From: UBA7328 sp965247965
Lineage (GTDB): Bacteria; Bacteroidota; Bacteroidia; Chitinophagales; Saprospiraceae
NCBI GenBank assembly: GCA_965247965.1
Contig: OZ252053.1
Span: forward strand, 2,728,001 to 2,792,000
Direction of reading: 5' to 3'
Length of the DNA stretch: 64,000 nt
Of the stretch, positions 27,139-35,818 are shown piece by piece (position 1 is the first letter of the stretch; each line of letters begins with the position of its first letter). The notes below the pieces were generated by a model. The model ran no database searches and was not told the origin of the DNA. It saw only the letters and a list, made by a program, of their open reading frames with translations. Both the position numbers and the translations under genes were made by a program.

Positions 27139-28335
27139 ATGAAAAATTCCGTTAAAAGAGGCTGGCATTTTTTGCAAATTCCCGGGCCGAGCAATACCCC
27201 GGAACGCATTCGCAGAGCGATGAGCAGGCCCACGATTGACCACCGGGGACCGGAATTTGCAATTTTGACCGAAAATATCCTAAAAGGCCTGCAAGAAGTC
27301 TTTCGGACGAGAGGGCCGGTAGTAATATACCCATCTTCCGGTACTGGTGCCTGGGAAGCCGCTTTGTTCAATTTGTTTAGCCCCGGAGACCGGGTGTTGG
27401 CTTTTGAAACCGGCCATTTTGCAGGGGTTTGGAAAAAGGTAGCTGAGAAATTAGGATTGGAAGTAGCTTGGGTAAAGGGAGACTGGAGACATGGAGTCAA
27501 TCCTCTTGAGGTATTCGAAAAATTAAGACAGGATAAAGGCCAAAAAATCAAAGGTTTGATGGTGGTTCACAATGAAACCTCCAATGGAATTACCAGCGAT
27601 ATTAAAGGTATCCGTGAAGCGATGAATCGAGCTAATCACACCGCACTTTTGTTGGTCGATGTCGTATCTTCTTTGGCAACAGATGATTTTCGTCAGGATG
27701 AATGGAGAGTTGATGTCGCCATTGGCGCTTCTCAAAAGGGTCTGATGATGCCACCCGGATTAAGCTTTAATGCCCTTAGCTCTAAAGCCCTGCACTCTTC
27801 AAAAAAAGCTAAGGCTCTCCATTCCTACTGGCAATGGGACCGAATCATCGACATGAACGAAACGGGCTACTTCCCTTACACCCCAGCCAGCAGTTTATTA
27901 TTTGGTCTGGAGGAAGCCATCAGCATGTTGCGTGAAGAAGGATTGCAAACTGCAATTAAAAGGCATCAGTTATTCGCCCGTGCCTGCCGCCGTGCAGCTT
28001 CATGTTGGGGACTCGAAAACCAATGTCTGAATGCAAAGGAATATTCCAATTCCACTACCGCTTTGAGGATTCCCAATGGATTTGATTCGAATGAGTTGCG
28101 CAAAATCATTTTGGACGGTTTTGATATGAGTTTGGGTAAAGGCCTGGGCCAATTGAATGGAAAAGTTTTCCGAATCGGTCATTTGGGTGATTTTAATGAA
28201 CTCATGCTAATAGCAACACTATCTGGGGTGGAAATGGGATTGACTTTAATGGGTATTCCCTTTCAATCGGGAGGGGTTCAGAAAGCAATGCAATTAATAG
28301 CTGAAGCTAAAGCGGAAAAAACAGATCCAGGCTAA
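27139..28335 (+). CDS. Class V aminotransferase (serine/alanine-glyoxylate type)
   Basis: 398 residues, PLP-dependent. N-terminal IPGPSNTPERIRRAM and DHRGPEF are characteristic of serine-glyoxylate and alanine-glyoxylate aminotransferases. The PLP Lys is in GASQKGLMMPPG, the PLP-ring Asp in LLVDVVSSLA, and the C-terminal FRIGHLGDFNE carries the carboxylate-binding Arg. It would convert glyoxylate to glycine, using serine or alanine as donor. The permease gene follows after 36 bases. Together with the divergent hydroxy-acid oxidase this suggests handling of glycolate/glyoxylate or a related acid. Confidence 0.9.
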   Translation: MKNSVKRGWHFLQIPGPSNTPERIRRAMSRPTIDHRGPEFAILTENILKGLQEVFRTRGPVVIYPSSGTGAWEAALFNLFSPGDRVLAFETGHFAGVWKKVAEKLGLEVAWVKGDWRHGVNPLEVFEKLRQDKGQKIKGLMVVHNETSNGITSDIKGIREAMNRANHTALLLVDVVSSLATDDFRQDEWRVDVAIGASQKGLMMPPGLSFNALSSKALHSSKKAKALHSYWQWDRIIDMNETGYFPYTPASSLLFGLEEAISMLREEGLQTAIKRHQLFARACRRAASCWGLENQCLNAKEYSNSTTALRIPNGFDSNELRKIILDGFDMSLGKGLGQLNGKVFRIGHLGDFNELMLIATLSGVEMGLTLMGIPFQSGGVQKAMQLIAEAKAEKTDPG

Positions 28336-28371
28336 ATTTTACATCTAATATTGATTGATAAAACCTCTGGA

Positions 28372-29727
28372 ATGAACACCACCTCTGTTGCCACTAATCC
28401 CATCCTCACCCTGATTGGTTTTTTGGTTTTGATCTTGCTGTTACTGGTCTTAATTGCCAAGTGGAAATGGCATGTATTTTTAGCCTTATTGATCCCGATC
28501 GTATTATTTGGTTTACTTCCAGGCATACAGTCTGAAAATTTCATCAAGGCCTTTGAAAACGGTTTTGGAAAGACCCTTGGGAAAATCGGGGTAGTTATAG
28601 TGCTCGGATCGATTATCGCCGAAGGACTAAAGCATACCGGAGCCATTAAAGTAATTACTACCTCAATTATTAAAATGGTCGGCTCAAGGCGAATGCCCTT
28701 GGCCTTGACCATTACCGGTTTTGTCCTGGGAATAGCGATATTCTCCGATGTTGCCTATATCATTCTCAATCCCTTGGTACACGCTTCTGCCTTGGCTACG
28801 AATACCACCATGGCGGCTATGTCGACGGGATTGGTGGGCGCCCTGCAACTGACCCATGCAATCGTTCCTCCTACTCCAGGCCCATTAGCAGCTGCTGCAT
28901 TGGTGGAAGCAGATATTGGCAAGTGCATTATTTTTGGAGGAATCGCCTGTTTTGCCGGATCTATTGCTAGCTGGGCATGGGGTAAATGGGTTGCCGGCCC
29001 CCGAATTAGCACTTTAGCGGATGAAAAATTTAAAGTGCAGGATCCAGCCGTTTCTGCCACGACCGGAGAAGTCTTGCTTGCCTATGCTCCTATTGTGGTA
29101 CCGGTTCTGCTCATTTCGATGTATAGTGTGGCGAAGCTTTCTATGGATTCCGCAGCGAGTTTCAAGGGACTCTTTATTTATTTAGGCTGGCCCGTAGTGG
29201 CTTTGGCTATTGGCGTATGCTTAACTTTCCGAAATATCAAAACCGCCAAAGACCGAGAACATGCCAAAGGAAAATGGATAGAAGAAGCCCTTCGGAATTC
29301 CGCAATGATTTTGGTAGTAACAGGATTGGGTGGATCTTTGAGTGAAATATTAAAAGGTACGCCAGTAGTCGATTATATAGTGGATTTTTTTACGCATTAT
29401 CAAGTACCTTCAATTTTCCTGCCTTTTATCATTGGTATAATCGCCAACATGGTCACCGGCTCCACCACAGTAGGTGTCATTACAGCAGCCTCTATCGCCG
29501 CTCCGATGTTGGGTAGTTTACATTTATCCGCAGAAGCGGCTATGCTTTCGGGAGCTTGTGGTTCGGTCATTATCAAATATGTAAACAGCAGCTATTTTTG
29601 GGTCTGCACCTCTTTAAGCGGATTGACTGTACGAGACGCTATTTTTGCTTATGGAGGGGCTACGCTTGTGGGCGGTTTGGTGTCCTTTTTGGCGGTTTGT
29701 GTATTATGGATGGGTGGATGGGTATGA
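28372..29727 (+). CDS. GntP-family permease
   Basis: About 451 residues with a dozen hydrophobic segments. ATG 28372 (MNTTSVATNP) is preferred to a TTG 21 bases upstream. The GntP/gluconate:H+ symporter signature is visible in ILGSIIAEGLKHTGAIK-like spacing, THAIVPPTPGPLAAA, GIIANMVTGSTTVGVITAAS and MLSGACGSVIIKYVNSSYFW. The family imports gluconate, glycerate or similar sugar acids. Its operon position behind the aminotransferase points to glycerate or a related hydroxy acid, but the substrate is unproven. Confidence 0.9.
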   Translation: MNTTSVATNPILTLIGFLVLILLLLVLIAKWKWHVFLALLIPIVLFGLLPGIQSENFIKAFENGFGKTLGKIGVVIVLGSIIAEGLKHTGAIKVITTSIIKMVGSRRMPLALTITGFVLGIAIFSDVAYIILNPLVHASALATNTTMAAMSTGLVGALQLTHAIVPPTPGPLAAAALVEADIGKCIIFGGIACFAGSIASWAWGKWVAGPRISTLADEKFKVQDPAVSATTGEVLLAYAPIVVPVLLISMYSVAKLSMDSAASFKGLFIYLGWPVVALAIGVCLTFRNIKTAKDREHAKGKWIEEALRNSAMILVVTGLGGSLSEILKGTPVVDYIVDFFTHYQVPSIFLPFIIGIIANMVTGSTTVGVITAASIAAPMLGSLHLSAEAAMLSGACGSVIIKYVNSSYFWVCTSLSGLTVRDAIFAYGGATLVGGLVSFLAVCVLWMGGWV

Positions 29728-29822
29728 ATTAGAGTCATACACTAAAATAAATAAGGCCGGACTAATAGACAACCATTGTTCAATTATCATTACCCGCAGC
29801 AATCAACATAGAGCCAATAAAA

Positions 29823-30405
29823 TGCCCTTTATTAAAAATATACGACCAATACTGTTAAGCGCCCCATACGGCGATCCGGAAACCAATTTGGAAAATATAC
29901 TTCATTACCCGACCGGTCACCGCACTATTGGATTGGTAGAGATCACACTCGATAACGGCATAAAAGGTCTCGGTAAAGGCTATCTCGCTGTTTTCGCTCC
30001 CCGAGTATTCGAAGAATTAATACATCTGTTAAAACCATACATCATTAGAAAGGAGGTGATGAAAATCGACAAAATTTATAAGCACGTATAAAAGCCACTC
30101 AGGTTGTCGTGCACAGCTGGGGTGGGCCGGTTGGCATGATGGCCAATTACCATGCCGCATTAGCATGTGGCGCCCCAGTGGCGGAATGCCCTATGCCGGC
30201 TTATATCCTAAGAGACGTGATGTGTGTCGAACCCTGGAAACTGGAAAATGGCTTTTTGACGATCCCTGATGTGCCGGGACTAGGTATTCATCTCGACAAG
30301 GAAACAGAAAAAAAGTATGCTTTTAAAGAAGATGCCGTGTATTCTTGCCTGCCTGCAAAGGGTTTTGAATATAATGAAGAAACCTGGGCGACATCTTCAT
30401 CCTAA
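29823..30405 (+). pseudogene. Mandelate-racemase/muconate-lactonizing (enolase superfamily) gene with internal deletion
   Basis: The N-terminal frame (MPFIKNIRPILLSAPYGDPE; TIGLVEITLDNGIKGLGKGY) runs to a TAA at 30088. Twelve bases further, another frame resumes near the family's C-terminus: QVVVHSWGGPVGMMANYHAA, PMPAYILRDVMCVEPWKLE, PDVPGLGIHLD. About half of a normal gene of roughly 370 codons is missing, including the barrel with all catalytic and metal residues. It follows the GntP permease and presumably once belonged to the same sugar-acid pathway as a dehydratase. Confidence 0.8.
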
Positions 30406-30407
30406 GA

Positions 30408-30629
30408 TCATAATCCGACGAAAAACTCAGGAATAGTGTCGAATTCTGACTCTCTAATATTGTAAAATTCACCTGCCGTGCCATTGCAGTGCATGCCGTC
30501 TGGTTTTACCGATATCAAAACATCTATTTCATCATTCAATTGTGAAAAGTCGATGGATTCATGTGCGTTTATTGGTAACAATACTGTTGCCCAATTGCCT
30601 CGTATCTGTTTGCTATTCAGGGGTTTCAT
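30408..30629 (-). pseudogene. N-terminal fragment of a DapA/NanA-family aldolase
   Basis: 73 residues starting at ATG 30629. KQIRGNWATVLLPINA and HCNGTAGEFYNIRESEF match the start of dihydrodipicolinate synthase/N-acetylneuraminate lyase-type aldolases, including the Thr/Ser-rich phosphate or carboxylate loop. The frame stops at 30408, against the end of the enolase-superfamily pseudogene; about 220 residues, including the Schiff-base Lys, are absent. The deletion probably removed the rest of both convergent genes. Confidence 0.75.
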
Positions 30630-30697
30630 AATGGTAGAATAAGTATCTTATGGTTTTAAATAGATGAACTTTGAATTTAGAGACAACATTTTCAATC

Positions 30698-32389
30698 ATG
30701 CATCAATTTTCAGCGATACTTATCCTCGCAATCTTTACCTTTCCAATTATGTCACAGAATAGAATATCCAGAAAATTGTTCACTACCCGTTCAGAGGTAC
30801 TGGCACAAAATGGTATGGCTGCCACAGCTCAACCTCTGGCTACTCAAGTCGCGCTTGATATTCTTAAGAAAGGGGGAAATGCTGTAGATGCTGCAATTGC
30901 AGCAAATGCAATGCTGGGACTCGTAGAACCGGCAAGTTGTGGAATTGGCGGCGATCTATTCGCCATAATCTGGGATGCTAAAACGGAAAGACTTTATGGT
31001 CTGAATGCAAGCGGCAGATCTCCAAAAAAGCTGACTGCTCAATATTTCCAGGAGCAGGGAATGCAATACATTCCTTTTACCGGACCTTTATCGGTTTCTG
31101 TTCCCGGCTGTGTAGACGGCTGGTTTATGCTGCACGAGCGATTTGGAAATCTGGATATGAAAGAAATATTAGCGCCCGCTATAGAATATGGGAAAAAAGG
31201 ATTTCCCGTTTCTGAAGTTATTTCCATAGAAATGATGGTCAGTGCAAAGTCGAGGCAGGATTTGCCGGGATTTAGGGAAACCTATATGCCCGGTGGAAAG
31301 ACGCCCAGCAAAGGCAAATTATTTACAAATGCCGATCTGGCCCATACCTATGAACTCATATCAAAAAAAGGAAAGAAGCAATTTTACCAGGGAAGCATAG
31401 CCAATACCATCGATAAGTTCATGAAGGAAACAGGTGGTTTTCTTTCTTATGAAGATATGAAAGCGCATACATCCGATTGGGTAGATCCTGTAAGTGCGAA
31501 TTACAGAGGATACGATGTATGGGAACTCCCGCCAAATGGCCAGGGAATTGCCGCACTTCAAATGTTGAATATTCTCGAAGGTTATGACATATCCTCCATG
31601 GGTTTTGGTTCGCCCGAATATTTACATGTCTTGACAGAAGCAAAAAAATTGGCTTTTGAGGACCGAGCAAAGTATTACGCCGATCCGGATTTTAATGAAA
31701 TTCCCATAAGCCAATTGATTTCAAAAGAATATGCCGCTAATAGAAGATCCTTAATCGACCCAAATAGAGCTGCTCCTGATTATCCTGCAGGCGAAATTGA
31801 GAGCGGCAATACTACTTATTTGACGGTAGCCAACAAAGAAGGGAACATGGTTTCTCTCATCCAGAGTATCTATGCGGGCTTTGGTTCGGGAATGTGTCCG
31901 CCAGGTTTGGGCTTTGTCTTGCAGAACAGAGGAAATATGTTCAATGTGCAGAACCCCAATCATTTCAATTATTTGGAACCGGGAAAACGACCCTTCCATA
32001 CCATTATTCCAGCATTTATTACAAAAAATGGAAGGCCCTATGTGAGTTTTGGCCTTATGGGTGGAGCCATGCAGCCACAGGGTCATGCACAGATAGTAGT
32101 CAATCTGATCGATTTCGGTATGAATCTCCAGGAAGCAGGAGACGCGCCGAGAATGAGGCACAGCGGTTCGTCACAACCGATGGGATCGGTAATGTCAGAT
32201 GGTGGCACCCTGAATCTCGAAAATGGCATCGACTACGAAACCATAAGGACACTGGTCGTAAAGGGCCATGAGGTACAGTACTCGGTGGGAAGCTATGGAG
32301 GATATCAGGCTATCATGTGGAACGAGACAAATAAGGTATACATCGGCGCTTCGGAATCGCGCAAGGATGGGCAGGCGGCGGGGTATTAA
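30698..32389 (+). CDS. ggt: Gamma-glutamyltransferase
   Basis: The ATG at 30698 begins a signal peptide (MHQFSAILILAIFTFPIMSQ); a TTG 27 bases upstream is less likely. The 563-residue proenzyme shows GMAATAQPLATQVALDILKK, GNAVDAAIAANAMLGLVEP and SCGIGGDLFAIIWD in the large subunit. The autocleavage nucleophile is Thr372 in SGNTTYLTVANKEGN. The small subunit has FGSGMCPPGLGFVLQNRG and SFGLMGGAMQPQGHAQ. The enzyme hydrolyses or transpeptidates gamma-glutamyl bonds, for example in glutathione, in the periplasm. All key residues are present, so it should be active. It stands alone beside decayed genes. Confidence 0.93.
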   Translation: MHQFSAILILAIFTFPIMSQNRISRKLFTTRSEVLAQNGMAATAQPLATQVALDILKKGGNAVDAAIAANAMLGLVEPASCGIGGDLFAIIWDAKTERLYGLNASGRSPKKLTAQYFQEQGMQYIPFTGPLSVSVPGCVDGWFMLHERFGNLDMKEILAPAIEYGKKGFPVSEVISIEMMVSAKSRQDLPGFRETYMPGGKTPSKGKLFTNADLAHTYELISKKGKKQFYQGSIANTIDKFMKETGGFLSYEDMKAHTSDWVDPVSANYRGYDVWELPPNGQGIAALQMLNILEGYDISSMGFGSPEYLHVLTEAKKLAFEDRAKYYADPDFNEIPISQLISKEYAANRRSLIDPNRAAPDYPAGEIESGNTTYLTVANKEGNMVSLIQSIYAGFGSGMCPPGLGFVLQNRGNMFNVQNPNHFNYLEPGKRPFHTIIPAFITKNGRPYVSFGLMGGAMQPQGHAQIVVNLIDFGMNLQEAGDAPRMRHSGSSQPMGSVMSDGGTLNLENGIDYETIRTLVVKGHEVQYSVGSYGGYQAIMWNETNKVYIGASESRKDGQAAGY

Positions 32390-32913
32390 AACGGCATACG
32401 GTGGACGGTGGACGGTAACTAAAAACAAATGTTGTAAACGATTATCTTTTCTTTTGAAAATTGAGATTACTCCGAACTGAATTTACTATGATTCTGACTT
32501 GGAACTGACAAGGCCAATCCACTAATTACACGAATTAACTCGAATAAGGCGTTGATAATCAACTAGATACGATTAGTGCTAATTTGTGAAAATTGGTGGA
32601 GAACATTGCTTTGGTTAGAATAAATGCGGTCATCCGCTTTTCGGAGCTTGTAAACTTTGCAAGCTTTGATGCAGGAGGTTGATTAGGTAATTGTGCCGAA
32701 GGCACCCTTTTAGGGGTTAATTTGGGTGTTTCTCCCTGAAATGTTTCGGATCGTCATCTAACTAATACCTTCTGAATTATCAGCTTCGATAAAAGTAATT
32801 CAAAAGGAAAACATTTGTTATCTTTTGGGGAGATCTCAATTTTATGATTCAGTTGGAAGCTTTGGATATTGACTATCTGCACCTTTGGAGGAACAAACTT
32901 TTAATCAAGCGTC
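32390..32913. other. Intergenic stretch without a recognisable gene (524 bp)
   Basis: No protein-like frame on either strand. It contains short hairpins (GTGCCGAAGGCAC near 32692-32704; AAGCTTG-type stem at about 32646-32668) and a short direct repeat, GGTGGACGGTGGACGGT, right after ggt. Confidence 0.6.
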
Positions 32914-33249
32914 ATGGACTATTTTGATACTTTAAATTCACCAAAAAAAGCAGAATTGGCTTACGCCAAATGGTATTCCCAGCTTCCTGACAAAAGGAAA
33001 GCGAAAATGATGTGTGATTTTTTTGAGTTTCCCTTTAAAAAATTGGAATACGACATCCGAAAAGAAAATCAATTTGCGACTCGTGCTTCAATAACGGCAA
33101 AGGTTATCGAACACACTCAGAAAGAAGATTATTCAGAAGAAGTATTTGCCTTTATCCAAGATAAAATGAAAGAGCGATCTGAAAAAGAATGGCAGGCTAG
33201 GTTTAAGACTATGAAGAAGGCACTAGTGCTTTGGGAACGAAGTCCTTGA
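32914..33249 (+). CDS. Small hypothetical protein, C-terminus formed by a repeat element
   Basis: 111 codons; not recognised. The sequence is rich in Lys and Glu and mainly helical in appearance (MDYFDTLNSPKKAELAYAKW; KMKERSEKEWQARFKTMKK), so cytoplasmic. The last eight or so codons (from ALVLWERSP) lie inside palindromic element copy D, which begins at 33223. The natural C-terminus has therefore been replaced, or the element supplies the stop codon. The start ATG at 32914 is preceded by a weak purine tract. Confidence 0.45.
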   Translation: MDYFDTLNSPKKAELAYAKWYSQLPDKRKAKMMCDFFEFPFKKLEYDIRKENQFATRASITAKVIEHTQKEDYSEEVFAFIQDKMKERSEKEWQARFKTMKKALVLWERSP

Positions 33250-33367
33250 ACGTCTTAGAAGTTGATAGTTGCTAGTTGTTCGTTGCTCGTTCCATAACAA
33301 ACAACTATCAACGAACAACAACCAACGGTTTAAGTAAATGGTCAAGTATTTAGTTCCTGATCCACTA
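33223..33367 (+). repeat. CTAG-bounded palindromic element, copy D
   Basis: 145-bp element with left end CTAGTGCTTTGG and right end TTCCTGATCCACTAG. It aligns with copy A along its whole length: GTTGTTCGTTGCT, CAAACAACTATCAACGAACA and GGTCAAGTATTTAGTTCCTGA are shared. It lies in the 3' end of a small open reading frame. Confidence 0.8.
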
Positions 33368-33541
33368 GGCTGGTCATATAAAAATATGGCGATGTATATG
33401 GAAGCCAAAAATGGTAGTTCGGTTAAGGCATCGGTCAATCGACAATTGCCGGCTTTTGCTAAACTTGCCGTTTGTGTTTTTGAGCAAATGAAAGCAAGAT
33501 CGATATATCAAAACCAATTAGCTAGCCAAAACCCAGTTTCC

Positions 33542-34413
33542 CTAGGGTCGGATGTTGCGATTTAAGTGGAAAACGTTTTGTGGATCAAATTTCTTCTTCA
33601 CCTCGAGCAGACGTTGATAGTTTCCTTCGTAGGTCTTCATTACCTCATTTCTTGACCCTGAGCTGAGATAATTGATATAAGTTCCTTTGTCGGAGAAAGG
33701 CGACATCTGTGCCAGTGAATCATCTACCCATGCCATTCGGGCAATTGCCTCATCAGTTCTTCCCCACCCTGCATTAAAAAAATAGCTGTAGCTTCCTTTG
33801 CGCCTGCTCATAGGTGTTTCATTAGGAGGGATTTGGCAAATTGCTCCATGGATATAGTGTCCGAGCCCCATCGACCAACCGGACGGTGCCCTCGCTGCGC
33901 ATTTGGCGAATGTTTCGATGACTGTATCGCTCACATTGGAAAGGCTCGCTCCCTTCCAGTAGTTGAATCCTGGGTTGCCATTGCGCTCGTCCGGTGATTC
34001 ATCCGATGATCCGCTGAATAATTGTGTGACCTCCGGAGCGCTCTTTCGAGTTCTCCGGCGCGCGTACCGGCACCCACATGAGCTGTTCGCCTTTGTTTGT
34101 CGATGCTTATCGTATTCATTTGTCCGAGATCGATTAACATTCCGCCCTCGCATGTGGATTGGCCAAGCACGTCATGGCCACCACTGCGTACAGAGATCTC
34201 AAGATCATTCTCGCGTGCAAGAAGTATAGATCGCGATACATCAGCAGTGCTGACGCAGCGCACGATCATTGCTGGTCGCTTGTCGGTGTGAGGATTAACA
34301 CTCGCGACGCGACGGGCAGTGTTATAATCAGTATCTCCGGGTAGAATTAATTTGCCAGCTAGCTTGTTATGAAAACGAGCCAATCGGGATTTTTCAAGTG
34401 TTCGCGGATACAC
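33542..34413 (-). pseudogene. BBE-type FAD-linked oxidase, internal deletion and frameshift
   Basis: The N-terminal part (GTG at 34413 or further upstream) has the FAD_binding_4 pattern: KRPAMIVRCVSTADV, LEISVRSGGHDVLGQSTC (the His that anchors FAD in this family) and AHVGAGTRAGELERAL. The frame then derails near 34000. A different frame gives the C-terminal berberine-bridge segment: FNAGWGRTDEAIARMAWV and FDPQNVFHLNRNIRP, the normal family ending. Together they make about 270 residues of an expected 450 or so, so the middle of the substrate domain is deleted. Not functional. Confidence 0.8.
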
Positions 34414-34485
34414 GTGTCGATGTATTGAGAAACCGTCGACGAGATTGTTTTTTGTTTAACCAAGATCTCATTTATTCAATGTATA

Positions 34486-35616
34486 TCAATATTTTATTAT
34501 TGCATCGATAATCTCAATTCCCTTTCTCGATTCTATTCCCATTTCCCCATTTCTTTGGATTATTTCGCAATTAAACAGCAGCACAACACCTATATGCAAT
34601 TCTTTTACAAAACCGATAAAAGCGACAGAACCTGCTGTACCTCCATTGTGTCCCGTCAGAGTCAAGTTGTCTTCTGCTCTGAAACCAATTACCCAAGCGA
34701 GACCTGTGCCGGAAGGCTCGTTTACCGGATATGTAATTTGATGTGCTAATGCCAAAGCATCTTTTAAATCTGAATCGCCATATCCCATATTGGCTTCCAA
34801 GTAGATGAGCATATCTTTCAGGCTTGAGTTGGCGCCACCTGCTCCCAGGAACACGTCCGCAAAATCAAATGCGGGAACGGCTTTTCGTCTATGATCATAA
34901 GGCTGTGCAACGTTGTTGTTTTCGGAGGGGATATTGATGTCTGTATTGCTCATTCCCAAACGGTCAAAAACAACCTGTTGAATTTGGCTTTCAAAAGAAG
35001 TACCTCTCATTTCTCCCAGCGTATGACCCAACAAACCAAAAGCGAGATTGGAGTATTCATATTCACTGCCAATTGCACGGGGCAGGGTGTAACTATTGAG
35101 GAATCCGTACAATTCAGTTTCGGAATAATTGGCAAAAGGATTGTCCTCATCGAAACTGCCATTATCGGTATTGTTAGGAATGCGAGGTAGCGAGGAAGTA
35201 TGGTTTGCGAGATGTTTGAATGTGATTTTTTCGCCATTGTATTGCGGAAAACTGGTAACACCCGGCAGTTGGTTTTCAACGGCATCGTCGAGGCTGACTT
35301 CTCCATTCAACACCATATCGGCTAGGATGGCAGTAGTCATGGTTTTGTTAATCGAGCCAATCTCGAATAACGTGTTTTCATCGGGCTTATCTCCTTTATC
35401 CTTGGTCTTTTCACCAAAAAAGAACATTTCTTTTTCGCCGCCGGGTCGGATGATGCCGATTGCCGCCCCAACCGTTGTTTTGTCGTCGACCATCGGCTGG
35501 ATGATGTTTTCTATAGCTTCCGTAAGATTGGCAGGTTCCTGATGAATTGGTTCATCTTTTGTACAAGCTAGTGCCAGGAGTATGGTAGTAGGCACCAATA
35601 ACTTAATTGCTTTCAT
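34486..35616 (-). CDS. Serine hydrolase, class C beta-lactamase/penicillin-binding-protein fold, lipoprotein
   Basis: The start is the ATG at 35616 (MKAIKLLVPTTILLALACTK), a lipoprotein signal with Cys at about residue 18. The 376-residue product carries the three active-site elements of the family: SxxK in EIGSINKTMTTA, YxN in EYSNLAFGLLG and HxG in TGHNGGTAGS, which replaces KTG. Members are D,D-peptidases, esterases or beta-lactamase-like enzymes; HxG often goes with esterase or peptidase activity. It is divergent from the second LytS/LytTR pair, about 200 bases apart. The substrate is unknown. Confidence 0.9.
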   Translation of the reverse strand: MKAIKLLVPTTILLALACTKDEPIHQEPANLTEAIENIIQPMVDDKTTVGAAIGIIRPGGEKEMFFFGEKTKDKGDKPDENTLFEIGSINKTMTTAILADMVLNGEVSLDDAVENQLPGVTSFPQYNGEKITFKHLANHTSSLPRIPNNTDNGSFDEDNPFANYSETELYGFLNSYTLPRAIGSEYEYSNLAFGLLGHTLGEMRGTSFESQIQQVVFDRLGMSNTDINIPSENNNVAQPYDHRRKAVPAFDFADVFLGAGGANSSLKDMLIYLEANMGYGDSDLKDALALAHQITYPVNEPSGTGLAWVIGFRAEDNLTLTGHNGGTAGSVAFIGFVKELHIGVVLLFNCEIIQRNGEMGIESRKGIEIIDAIIKY

Positions 35617-35818
35617 TTGTTTAAAATTTATGTTTACGACGCAAATGTGAAAGGTTGTACAAAAGGGTGCAAAAAGCATTGATGAATGGTAAAGTGAAAT
35701 TGATGAGATGCAAGAAGTATAGAAATGTGCTGTTGGTCATTGAAAACGTGCAGGGCGTCAATAGACGCGATTAATAACCCGTTCATTATGTATTTTACTT
35801 TCCAAATTTTATTTCACG

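Noticed and set aside
33338..33565. 75-codon plus-strand frame starting inside palindromic copy D.
   Set aside because: The start lies in repeat DNA, no family features were seen, and the BBE-oxidase pseudogene begins just after; probably chance or a relic too short to name.
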